NCBI GenBank assembly: GCA_030609125.1 | Contig: JAUWCW010000133.1 | Location: forward strand, 1 to 5,967 | DNA: 5,967 nt | Origin: JAUWCW01 sp030609125 [NCBI: Candidatus Rokuibacteriota bacterium] | Lineage (GTDB): Bacteria; JAUVQV01 | Direction of reading: 5' to 3' | Part shown: positions 1 to 5,956 of the stretch, piece by piece | Numbering within the stretch: the stretch's first letter is position 1 | Layout: each line of letters begins with the position of its first letter | The notes under the pieces: model-generated | The model's database searches: none | The model's input: the letters and a program-made list of their open reading frames with translations, nothing else | What the model was told of the DNA's origin: nothing | Program-made: the position numbers and the translations under genes

Positions 1-1
1 C

Positions 2-187
2 CCGGGCAAATGCCCCCCCTCCCTTGCGTAGAAGGAGTTCGTCCACGGGCCCAGCGGGAGCGGGAAGTGTCCCCTCAGTCCCGATGCCGGCAGGGCTGCG
101 GACGGTCTCCCCGCGGGTCACCCGGGTGTCAAGATTGGAACGGCAACGGAAAAGTGTCTCCTCTGCCACGAGGAAATAGGCATCCTG
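2..187 (+). pseudogene. Eroded 5' portion of the multiheme cytochrome gene
   Basis: This stretch is in the same frame as the cytochrome/TPR reading frame that follows and still looks like doubled-CXXCH cytochrome sequence. It encodes a perfect heme site, CLLCH, at 155-169, just before the first ATG. Further upstream are two sites that look like heme motifs missing their second Cys and the His: CPPSL at 11-25 and CPLSP at 68-82. The second lies in the context VHGPSGSGKC, which aligns with VHTPVADGDC of the intact repeat downstream. A TAG at 29-31 breaks the frame, and between it and ATG 188 there is no ATG, GTG or TTG. The intact gene would therefore have started left of the window and carried a secretion signal. 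True decay, sequencing error at a contig edge, or a diverged repeat could each explain this; the TAG favours the first two. Confidence 0.5.
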
Positions 188-979
188 ATGGATCAGGGGT
201 CGGTTCACACCCCCGTGGCCGACGGTGACTGCGTCGACTGCCATGAGCCTCACGGCGGAAACAACTCCTTTCTTCTCAGGTACCCTCCCCGGATCGTGGG
301 CGGGATGCGGGTGATTGCCGCCACCTGCAAGGCCTGCCACGAGGCGGGAAGCCCGGACTGGTTCGACGAGTTTCACGCCAATGAGGCCATCCTGGACTGC
401 GTTGTCTGCCACAACGCCCACGGCTCTTCCGAGGCGTACCAGCTCACCCGCTACGTCAAGGAAGTCTATCTCAAAGCGTCCCTGGCGGAGGCGGCAGACC
501 TGCACCGCCGCGGCAAACTCGACGCCGCCGCCAAGGCCTATGCCAAGTCCCTCAAGCTCTTCCCGAACGACGTCGCCGTCGTCATGCTCCTCGCCAAGGT
601 ACACACCGCCCAGGGGGAGTGGGGAAAGGCCCGGAGTGGGTATGAAAAGATTCTGTCAATCCAGCCCGGCCATCTGGAAGCGCTCATCGGCTCCGCCGGT
701 GCGGCCCGTCACCTGGAAGGCCTGGGGGCCGAGCTGCTGTTTCTGAAAAAGGCCATCGAGGTAAAGCCCGACCGCGCCGACCTTCACTTCCGCGCGGGTG
801 AGATCTACCAGGAGAGAAACCAGCTCCAGGAAGCAATCGCAGAATTCTCGAAGGCGGTCAGAATCGATGAGGACTATGCTCCGGCCCGCCGGCGACTCGT
901 CGAAGTCTACGAATCAATGGGCATGTCCCGCGACGCCGAGGAGGAGCGGAAGATCCTCAAGGGGCTGTCGAAGGAGTAG
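188..979 (+). CDS. Multiheme c-type cytochrome (doubled CXXCH) with C-terminal TPR domain, 5' end missing
   Basis: The open frame from ATG 188 gives 263 residues, but this is very probably not the natural start. The frame continues upstream with another CLLCH heme site, and residues 1-14 are no signal peptide although covalent heme attachment needs export. Within the 263 residues there are three heme c sites: CVDCH at 15-19 (followed by EPHGG), CKACH at 47-51 and CVVCH at 71-75 (followed by NAHG). This is the doubled-CXXCH pattern of periplasmic or surface electron-transfer cytochromes. From about residue 95 to the end, five consecutive 34-residue units with A-G-Y-A-P spacing form a TPR solenoid, likely a protein-protein docking surface. 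I infer an extracytoplasmic electron carrier or assembly partner in anaerobic respiration; the redox partner is unknown. It converges with lnt, with 8 bases between the stops. It may be a pseudogene given the broken 5' part. Confidence 0.8.
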   Translation: MDQGSVHTPVADGDCVDCHEPHGGNNSFLLRYPPRIVGGMRVIAATCKACHEAGSPDWFDEFHANEAILDCVVCHNAHGSSEAYQLTRYVKEVYLKASLAEAADLHRRGKLDAAAKAYAKSLKLFPNDVAVVMLLAKVHTAQGEWGKARSGYEKILSIQPGHLEALIGSAGAARHLEGLGAELLFLKKAIEVKPDRADLHFRAGEIYQERNQLQEAIAEFSKAVRIDEDYAPARRRLVEVYESMGMSRDAEEERKILKGLSKE

Positions 980-989
980 CTCCTCCTTC
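970..989. terminator. Possible hairpin between the convergent cytochrome and lnt genes
   Basis: GAAGGAG (970-976) and CTCCTTC (983-989) are perfect inverted repeats: a 7-bp stem with a 6-base loop. The hairpin spans the stop codons of both converging genes (TAG 977-979 on plus, TGA 990-988 on minus). Neither strand has a T-run after the stem, so it is not a classical intrinsic terminator. It could be a weak bidirectional 3'-end structure or chance. Confidence 0.22.
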
Positions 990-2532
990 AGAGGCGGTAC
1001 CGTTTCGGCCTTCCCTTTTTCCGAAGGCATCCCAGGAGAAGCACCACGCTCAGACCGGCGCAGGCGGCGGGCAGAACGTCCCCCACGCGCCCGTAGAGCG
1101 TTCTCTCCGCCGAGAGGCCGATCTCGGCCTCGTAGTGCCCTGAAACGAACAGCTCCGAGGCGAGAAGGATCCGTCCCCGCGAATCGACAAAACCCGAGAT
1201 GCCGGTGTTGGCGGCCCGGACGATGGGCCGCCTGTTTTCAACGGCCCGGAAAACGAGAGCGGAAAAATGCTGCCGGGAAGCGGGGCTCCTGCCGAACCAG
1301 GCGTCGTTGGTGATGTTGACGAGGAACTCCGCCCCCTCGTTGACATTCCTGCGCACCAGGTCGGGGAAGATGACTTCATAGCAGATGAGCGTCCCAAACC
1401 TGCGGCCTTCCACGTCCAGGAGCCGGGGCCCTTTTCCCGGCGAGAACTCACCGACAGCCTCGACGAGCTTGTCGACGAAAAAGAGAAGACTCCGCCACGG
1501 TACGTACTCCCCGAAGGGCACCAGATGGACCTTGTCGTACCATCCCTGGAGTTCTCCGCCGGCGGAGACGAGGTAGGCCCTGTTTCTCAGGGAGACGTCC
1601 CTCCCTTCCCCCTCCCGGCCGGGGGACCCGAAAAGAATCGCCGTGCCGATCTGCTTCGCAAGCTCGGAAATCTCCACCTGGTAGCCGGGCTCGAACTGGT
1701 AGAAAAAGGGGGCCGCCGTTTCGGGCCAGACCACCAGGTCCACGCCCTCCGCGGCTGCCTCCCGGGAGAGGGCGGCATAGGTGTCGAAGGTATTCCTTCT
1801 GTAGGCCGGATCCCACTTGATCTCCTGCTCAACGTTGCCCTGGACCACGGCCGCCCTGATCGATCCCTCACCTGCCGGTCCTTTCAGCTTTTCCACGCCG
1901 TACGTCCACACCAGGAGACCGGCGGCAGCCACCACCGCCAGGGGCAGCGCCCGCGCCGCCGGGCCCGCCGACCGGCCGGCCCTCCTGCCGCCGTCGATCA
2001 GCGCCGCTACGGCAGCGTTGGCGGAGACGATGAGAAAAGAAAGGGTCCAGACACCGAAAAGGTCCGCCGCCTGGATGAGTGGAAGGTTGAGGTACTGTGA
2101 GGACCCGAGCAGCGCCCAGGGGAAATCTATGTCGGGAAGATTTGACCGCCCGTACTCCAGCGCCACCCACAGCAGAGGGGAAACGAGGAAGTCCGGAAAA
2201 CCGGGCCAGCGTTTCAGTACCCGCCCGCGGGCCCAGGAAAAAAGGCCCCAGAACAGGCCCATGCCCCACGTCATCAGCAGGAGCACCGGCACCGCCAGCG
2301 CCCACGATATGCCGCCGTAGTGGGTGATGGTGTTTATCACCCACCAGACGATCGCCGTCGAGGCGGCCCACCCCGCGAGCCACCCGCCGAGAAGGTCGCG
2401 GCGCCAGCTGCCGCCGGCCGTGGCCGACAGCATGGGAACGAGGGCGACAAAGGCAAGGTACTCGAGATCAAAGGGGGGAAAGCTCGCCGCCGTGAGCGCG
2501 GCCGTGAGCAGAAAGGGGACCGCCGATCTCAT
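988..2532 (-). CDS. lnt: Apolipoprotein N-acyltransferase (Lnt)
   Basis: Lnt is an inner-membrane enzyme that transfers an acyl chain from phospholipid to the N-terminal Cys of apolipoproteins, the last step of lipoprotein maturation. The product is 514 residues, close to the 512 of E. coli Lnt. The first roughly 210 residues hold several hydrophobic membrane segments. They are followed by a periplasmic nitrilase-like domain and a last membrane helix near the C-terminus that ends in a basic tail (KKGRPKRYRL). The catalytic triad is visible: Glu271 in VVWPETAAPFF, Lys334 in YDKVHLVPFGEYVPW (with the conserved Glu342) and Cys384 in LICYEV. I chose ATG 2532 because GGAAGGGAG lies just upstream and because it sits one base after the rluB stop (TGA-C-ATG), which suggests translational coupling. 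A TTG at 2547 in the same frame would overlap rluB and is less likely. This is the last gene of the operon. Confidence 0.96.
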   Translation of the reverse strand: MRSAVPFLLTAALTAASFPPFDLEYLAFVALVPMLSATAGGSWRRDLLGGWLAGWAASTAIVWWVINTITHYGGISWALAVPVLLLMTWGMGLFWGLFSWARGRVLKRWPGFPDFLVSPLLWVALEYGRSNLPDIDFPWALLGSSQYLNLPLIQAADLFGVWTLSFLIVSANAAVAALIDGGRRAGRSAGPAARALPLAVVAAAGLLVWTYGVEKLKGPAGEGSIRAAVVQGNVEQEIKWDPAYRRNTFDTYAALSREAAAEGVDLVVWPETAAPFFYQFEPGYQVEISELAKQIGTAILFGSPGREGEGRDVSLRNRAYLVSAGGELQGWYDKVHLVPFGEYVPWRSLLFFVDKLVEAVGEFSPGKGPRLLDVEGRRFGTLICYEVIFPDLVRRNVNEGAEFLVNITNDAWFGRSPASRQHFSALVFRAVENRRPIVRAANTGISGFVDSRGRILLASELFVSGHYEAEIGLSAERTLYGRVGDVLPAACAGLSVVLLLGCLRKKGRPKRYRL

Positions 2533-2533
2533 G

Positions 2534-3250
2534 TCACTCCCTTCCAAGCCGGCGAAGGCGTTTCACCTCTTCCTCCGAGAGCGGGCGGCTCTCTCCCGGC
2601 CGGAGGGGTCCCGGCTCGAGCCCGGCGTAAGACACCCTCCGGAGTTTCTGCACCGGGTGCCGCAGGGCCAGGAAGAGGCGCTTCACTTCGTGGTGCCGCC
2701 CCTCGCGCAGGGTGATGGTGAGCCAGGTGCTTGTCTTTCCCCGGCGAAGGACTTTCACCCCCTCGGGATCTACCGGTCCATCCTCGAGACGGAAGCCTTC
2801 ACGCAGCCGCGCCATTACGCCCTCGCCGACCACGCCCCGCACCTTGACGTGATAGGTTCTTTCCACACCGTACCTGGGGTGGGCAAGCCGGTTGGCGAGC
2901 TCTCCGTCATCGGTGAATATGAGGACTCCCTCGGTGTCCCAGTCGAGCCTGCCCACGGGATAGACCCTGCCCGCTCCCGAGGGAAGGTAATCCCGCACAG
3001 TGGGTCTGCCCTCCGGGTCGGAAAGGGTTGAAACCACGCCCTTCGGCTTGTAGAGCATGAAGTAATGTCTTCTGGAGGGGAGCCGAACGATCCGACCATC
3101 GCACTTGACGGCGTCGCCGGCGGGATCGACGACGACCCCCATCTCCCTCACGACCCTGCCGTTGACGGTCACCCTTCCTCGCCGGATCATTTCCTCCGCC
3201 CCGCGGCGGGAAGCCACTCCGGCGTGGGCGATGAGCTTCTGGAGCCTCAT
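2534..3250 (-). CDS. rluB: Ribosomal large-subunit pseudouridine synthase, RluB type (RsuA/RluB/E/F family)
   Basis: The enzyme isomerises a specific uridine to pseudouridine in 23S rRNA; RluB of E. coli acts on U2605. The product is 238 residues: an S4 RNA-binding domain at about 1-60, beginning MRLQKLIAHAGVASRRGAEE, then the catalytic domain. The catalytic Asp is Asp103 in GRLDWDTEGVLIFTDDGEL. The family segments MLYKPKGVVST and LREGRHHEVKRLF are also present. The frame is open up to 3421, but the extra 57 residues are low-complexity, lie over the end of scpB and have no family similarity, so ATG 3250 is taken as the start. It lies 13 bases after the scpB stop. No clear Shine-Dalgarno is seen there, so translation may depend on coupling to scpB. 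Placement beside scpB is common in bacteria and favours RluB over RsuA, RluE or RluF. Confidence 0.93.
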   Translation of the reverse strand: MRLQKLIAHAGVASRRGAEEMIRRGRVTVNGRVVREMGVVVDPAGDAVKCDGRIVRLPSRRHYFMLYKPKGVVSTLSDPEGRPTVRDYLPSGAGRVYPVGRLDWDTEGVLIFTDDGELANRLAHPRYGVERTYHVKVRGVVGEGVMARLREGFRLEDGPVDPEGVKVLRRGKTSTWLTITLREGRHHEVKRLFLALRHPVQKLRRVSYAGLEPGPLRPGESRPLSEEEVKRLRRLGRE

Positions 3251-3263
3251 GGCGGCGGGGCTT

Positions 3264-3905
3264 TCAGGCCTCCGCTTCAGGGCTCTCCCCTGTGACTTCG
3301 CCTTCGCCGGGCTCCTTCTCTTCCTCCCCCAGGGGAAGAATGTCGCCCTCCTCGACGCCCTCTTCGACGGCCCCTTCCAGCTCCTCCCGGTCGATGAACT
3401 CCTGGAGGGAGGGCAGGTCACTGAGCTTCTTGAGGCCGAAATACTCGAGAAACACCGTGGAGGTTCCGTAGACGAGAGGCTTGCCGGGAACGTCTTTTCT
3501 TCCCAGAACGCGGACGAGCTTCTTTTCCGCCAGGCTGCGCATGATCCCGTCCACGTTCACGCCGCGGATGGCTTCGATCTCCGGCCTGGTGACCGGCTGA
3601 CGGTACGCCACAATGGCGAGCGTCTCCAGGGCGGGCCGCGAAAGGCGGCGGTGGTGCTCGAAGTGATCCATCTTCCGTATCCACTCGGCCATGTCTTCCC
3701 GGGTGCAGAACTCAAAGCCCCCGGCAACCTCGACCAGCTCAACAACACCCGCACGACCGGAGTAGTCTTCCTTCAGGGCGTCAAGAGCCGCGCGGATCTC
3801 TTCTGCCGAGTACTCGTCCTTGAGAACGTTTTCCATCGTCTTCGCGTTCAGTGGAACGCGGTGCACAAAGACAAGCGCTTCCAGAATTTCCTTCAGTTCA
3901 GTCAT
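3264..3905 (-). CDS. scpB: Segregation and condensation protein B (ScpB)
   Basis: ScpB is the small winged-helix (kite) subunit of the bacterial SMC condensin. It dimerises, binds ScpA and helps compact and segregate the nucleoid. The product is 213 residues. The N-terminal winged helix starts at MTELKEILEALVFVHRVPL. The second winged helix carries the most conserved family block, LSRPALETLAIVAYRQPVTR, followed by EIEAIRGVN, LGRKDVPGKPLVYGT and FLEYFGLKKLSDLP. The last roughly 35 residues are a Glu-rich tail, common but variable in the family. The start at 3905 is well supported by GAGGAG seven bases upstream (3918-3913), which overlaps the scpA stop. The gap to scpA is 11 bases, consistent with coupled expression and matched subunit amounts. 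Confidence 0.97.
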   Translation of the reverse strand: MTELKEILEALVFVHRVPLNAKTMENVLKDEYSAEEIRAALDALKEDYSGRAGVVELVEVAGGFEFCTREDMAEWIRKMDHFEHHRRLSRPALETLAIVAYRQPVTRPEIEAIRGVNVDGIMRSLAEKKLVRVLGRKDVPGKPLVYGTSTVFLEYFGLKKLSDLPSLQEFIDREELEGAVEEGVEEGDILPLGEEEKEPGEGEVTGESPEAEA

Positions 3906-3918
3906 GACAGTTCTCCTC
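3906..3918 (-). promoter_or_regulatory. Ribosome binding site of scpB overlapping the scpA stop
   Basis: Read on the minus strand, GAGGAG (3918-3913) begins inside the scpA stop codon (TGA 3919-3917) and lies seven bases before the scpB ATG. This is the clearest Shine-Dalgarno in the operon, and its overlap with the stop suggests that ribosomes ending scpA feed scpB initiation. Confidence 0.7.
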
Positions 3919-4768
3919 AGGATCCGTTTTCCCGCGGGGTGCCATCTGCCCCTCCGGAAGATCCCTGGTTCTCGAGGCCCGGAGCACTCTGCTGATCGCC
4001 GTCGTCCTCCGCGCCTTCGGGACGGATGTCGGACACCATGATCCGCTCCCCGGGAACCGCCTGCCAGGCACGGACCATGCGCAGGCGCATGAGCTCCAGA
4101 AGGGCCAGGAAAGTCACGATGATAGCGCCTGTTCCGCTGCTCTCCTGGAAAAGCTCCTCGAACGGCACTTCCCCCCGGGCCTTCTTCAGCTGTTCCAGAA
4201 GGGTGCTGATTCTCTCGGCGATGGAGAGCCGCTCCCGCTGTATCTCCACCGGCACCTCGTCGGGGACCTTCTCCAGCAGGTTCTTCAGCGCCGACAACAG
4301 CTCGAGGAGGGAGACCTCGAGGGGATAGTCGGTGCGTGCCGGGGCATCGGGGCCGACACTGCCTCCTGCGAAAACGCGGCTCCGCCGCTCCTCCAGGTCA
4401 CTCAGGGCAGCCCCCGCTTCCTTGTACTTCTGGTATTCCAGGAGCTGGCGCACCAGCTCCTGGCGGGGGTCTTCTCCCTCTTCGCCCTCCTCCTCTTCGC
4501 CGACGGGCAGGAGGAGCCTCGATTTGATGTGCAGGAGCGTGGCGGCCATGACGAGGAATTCACCTGCCACGTTGAGATCGAGGGTCTTCATCAACTCCAG
4601 GTAAGCAAGGTACTGCTCGGTGATGTCGGCGACGGGGATGTCGGTGATGTCGACCTTGTTTTCACGGATGAGGTGAAGCAGAAGGTCCAGCGGGCCCTCG
4701 AAGACCTCCAGCTTGACCGGAAGTCCCTGCAGGGAGCTTCCTTCCAGGGTCGCGTCTTCCCCCGACAT
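3917..4768 (-). CDS. scpA: Segregation and condensation protein A (ScpA kleisin)
   Basis: ScpA is the kleisin that bridges the SMC heads and recruits ScpB in the condensin ring. The product is 283 residues. The N-terminal kleisin block is clear (LEVFEGPLDLLLHLIRENKV, then DITDIPVADITEQYLAYLE and AATLLHIKSRLLLP at about residues 20-87). An acidic linker follows (EEEEGEEGED), then a helical middle region. The C-terminal winged helix contains FLALLELMRLRMVRAWQ and ends near VSDI. The last roughly 33 residues are hydrophilic and of low complexity, an extension beyond the usual 250-residue family length. ATG 4768 is the only plausible start before the kleisin block. It lies 10 bases after the trpS stop, with GGGGAAG directly abutting it, a tighter spacing than usual. 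This is the second gene of the operon. Confidence 0.97.
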   Translation of the reverse strand: MSGEDATLEGSSLQGLPVKLEVFEGPLDLLLHLIRENKVDITDIPVADITEQYLAYLELMKTLDLNVAGEFLVMAATLLHIKSRLLLPVGEEEEGEEGEDPRQELVRQLLEYQKYKEAGAALSDLEERRSRVFAGGSVGPDAPARTDYPLEVSLLELLSALKNLLEKVPDEVPVEIQRERLSIAERISTLLEQLKKARGEVPFEELFQESSGTGAIIVTFLALLELMRLRMVRAWQAVPGERIMVSDIRPEGAEDDGDQQSAPGLENQGSSGGADGTPRENGS

Positions 4769-4778
4769 CTTCCCCGGC

Positions 4779-5765
4779 TTACAGGCCCAGCGCCGCCCTT
4801 ACCTCGGCCATGGTACGGCGCGCCTCTTCCCGGGCCCGGGCGGTGCCCTCCCGAAGGAGGCGCTGCACCCGGTCAGGGTCCGAAGCAAGCTCGATTCGCC
4901 GCCGGCGAAGAGGCTGGAGCGACGCGTTGAGGTGTCCGATCAACACGCGCTTGCAGTCGACGCATCCGATTCCGGCGGTGGTGCACCCTTTAGAGAGCTC
5001 GTCGCGCTCCCCCGCCGGGGTGTAGACCCGGTGAAGGGCAAAGACGGGACATTTCTCCGGATCACCGGGATCGGTCCGGCGCACACGGGCCGGATCCGTC
5101 ATCATGGTCAGGATCTTCTTCTCCGTCTCCTCCTCGCTGTCGGAAAGAAAGATGGCGTTGCCGTAGCTCTTGCTCATCTTCCGCCCGTCGGTCCCGGGGA
5201 TCTTGGGAAACTCCGTGAGCTTCGGCTGGGGCTCGGGGAAAATTCCCTCCCCGTAGAAGTTGTGGAAACGGCGGACGATCTCGCGGGCCAGCTCGAGATG
5301 GGGTACCTGGTCGACGCCGACGGGGACCCAGTCGGCGCGGTACATGATGATGTCAGCCGTCTGGAGCACCGGGTAGCCGAGGAAGCCGAAGGTGTGGAGG
5401 TCCTTGCCCTTCATCTCCACCAGCTGTTCCTTGTAGGTCGGGCAGCGCTCGAGCCACCCCAGAGGAGTGATCATGGAAAGGAGCAGGTGCAGCTCGGCGT
5501 GTTCGATGATCTGGGACTGAACGAAGATGGTCGCCTTCTCGGGGTCTATCCCCGAGGCCAGCCAGTCGACAACCATGTCGAAGGCGCTCTCCCTGATGGA
5601 GGAGGGGTCGGCGTACTCCGACGTCAGTGCGTGCCAGTCGGCGACAAAGTAGAAACAGTCGTAGACTTCCTGAAGCTCTTTCCAGTTCTGCAGGGCCCCG
5701 TGGAGGTGCCCGAGATGGAGTCTCCCGGAGGGCCGCATTCCGCTCAGTACTCTTTCGCGTCCCAT
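4779..5765 (-). CDS. trpS: Tryptophanyl-tRNA synthetase, probable [4Fe-4S]-type
   Basis: This class I aminoacyl-tRNA synthetase charges tRNA-Trp with tryptophan using ATP, in the cytoplasm. The product is 328 residues, normal for bacterial TrpRS. The nucleotide-binding HIGH-type motif is HLGH at 17-20 within GMRPSGRLHLGH, and KMSKS is at 196-200. The blocks YFVADWHALTS and LQTADIIMYRADWVPVGVDQ are TrpRS signatures. Four cysteines near the C-terminal domain (239, 261, 268, 271) form C-x21-C-x6-C-x2-C, very like the cluster-binding motif known from Thermotoga maritima TrpRS; the cluster itself is inferred. ATG 5765 puts the conserved core at residue 6 onward as expected. Its Shine-Dalgarno is weak. 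It is the first gene of the operon, 32 bases after an intrinsic terminator that follows tRNA-Val. Confidence 0.97.
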   Translation of the reverse strand: MGRERVLSGMRPSGRLHLGHLHGALQNWKELQEVYDCFYFVADWHALTSEYADPSSIRESAFDMVVDWLASGIDPEKATIFVQSQIIEHAELHLLLSMITPLGWLERCPTYKEQLVEMKGKDLHTFGFLGYPVLQTADIIMYRADWVPVGVDQVPHLELAREIVRRFHNFYGEGIFPEPQPKLTEFPKIPGTDGRKMSKSYGNAIFLSDSEEETEKKILTMMTDPARVRRTDPGDPEKCPVFALHRVYTPAGERDELSKGCTTAGIGCVDCKRVLIGHLNASLQPLRRRRIELASDPDRVQRLLREGTARAREEARRTMAEVRAALGL

Positions 5766-5789
5766 TGGTCTGCCTGGCCTTTCCGATCG

Positions 5790-5795
5790 ATTATG
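5790..5795 (-). promoter_or_regulatory. Candidate -10 box for the trpS operon
   Basis: Read on the minus strand, CATAAT differs by one base from TATAAT and lies 24 bases before the trpS ATG, directly after the T-run of the upstream terminator. The -35 position would fall inside the terminator stem-loop, where CCCTTT stands at 17-base spacing, a poor match. Either the promoter is weak or activator-dependent, or the operon is fed by read-through from the tRNA transcript. Confidence 0.25.
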
Positions 5796-5796
5796 G

Positions 5797-5824
5797 AAAA
5801 GCCCCGCCGCACAAAGGGCGGGGC
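5797..5824 (-). terminator. Rho-independent terminator after tRNA-Val
   Basis: Read on the minus strand, GCCCCGCC (5824-5817), an 8-base loop and GGCGGGGC (5808-5801) form a perfect 8-bp GC-only stem followed by TTTT (5800-5797). It sits 13 bases past the tRNA CCA end and 31 bases before trpS, so it should end the tRNA transcript. The T-run is short, so some read-through into trpS is possible. Confidence 0.85.
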
Positions 5825-5837
5825 ATCACCCTCTTCA

Positions 5838-5912
5838 TGGTGGGCGCTACTGGGCTTGAACCAGTGACCCCTGCCGTGTGAAGGCAGTGCTCTCCCACTG
5901 AGCTAAGCGCCC
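5838..5912 (-). tRNA. tRNA-Val (anticodon CAC)
   Basis: Read on the minus strand this is a full 75-base cloverleaf. The 7-bp acceptor stem is GGGCGCT/AGCGCCC. The D stem is GCTC/GAGC, the anticodon stem CTGCC/GGCAG with loop TTCACAC, the variable loop 5 bases, and the T stem ACTGG/CCAGT with loop TTCAAGC. The anticodon CAC (5880-5878) reads the valine codon GUG. Every stem pairs perfectly. The discriminator base is A and the CCA end (5840-5838) is encoded in the DNA. It is followed by an intrinsic terminator and preceded by a promoter candidate, so it is probably a single-gene transcript. Confidence 0.97.
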
Positions 5913-5918
5913 GTTTTT

Positions 5919-5940
5919 CCGGCGGCTCCAAAGCCCCCGG
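5919..5940 (-). other. Hairpin in the tRNA-Val leader
   Basis: CCGGGGGCT, loop TTGG and AGCCGCCGG (minus strand) form a 9-bp stem with one G-G mismatch, six bases before the mature tRNA 5' end. It is flanked by AAAAAC on the tRNA side and on the promoter side. No T-run follows in the direction of the tRNA, so it is not its terminator. It may shape the precursor for 5' processing, or be chance in GC-rich DNA. Confidence 0.3.
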
Positions 5941-5947
5941 ACCTGTT

Positions 5948-5956
5948 TTTATAGCA
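5948..5956 (-). promoter_or_regulatory. Candidate extended -10 promoter for tRNA-Val
   Basis: Read on the minus strand, TGCTATAAA matches the extended -10 form TGnTATAAT with one mismatch. It predicts a transcript start near 5941 and a leader of about 30 bases before the tRNA. The -35 region would lie just outside the window, so it cannot be judged. Confidence 0.4.

Noticed and set aside
10-228. Small plus-strand frame of 72 residues at the left edge
   Set aside because: It overlaps the cytochrome frame, which contains a real heme motif at 155-169. This frame shows only Arg/Gly/Pro-rich sequence.
1267-2100. Plus-strand open frame of 277 residues
   Set aside because: It is antisense to the catalytic domain of lnt, whose Glu-Lys-Cys triad is intact. 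There is no ribosome binding site or domain on the plus strand.
2533-2547. TTG start for lnt at 2547
   Set aside because: The ATG at 2532 has a well-placed GGAAGGGAG, which would itself be coding if TTG were used, and the stop-start coupling with rluB fits ATG better.
3251-3421. N-terminal extension of rluB by 57 residues
   Set aside because: The extra residues are Ser/Arg/Lys-rich and overlap scpB. The S4 domain begins exactly at ATG 3250, as in the family.
3105-3995. Plus-strand open frame of 296 residues
   Set aside because: It is antisense to scpB, which has a strong ribosome binding site and full family motifs. The antisense product looks like a shadow with no motif.
4713-5867. Plus-strand open frame of 384 residues, longer than trpS itself
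   Set aside because: It lies antisense to trpS, the end of scpA and the tRNA. Its translation has no recognisable domain, and the minus strand carries clear TrpRS motifs. Long antisense frames are expected in GC-rich DNA.
5797-5912. T-box or tRNA-like regulatory leader upstream of trpS
   Set aside because: The structure before the terminator is a complete, canonical tRNA-Val with CCA. There is no T-box sequence or Trp specifier stem, so it is a tRNA gene followed by its own terminator.
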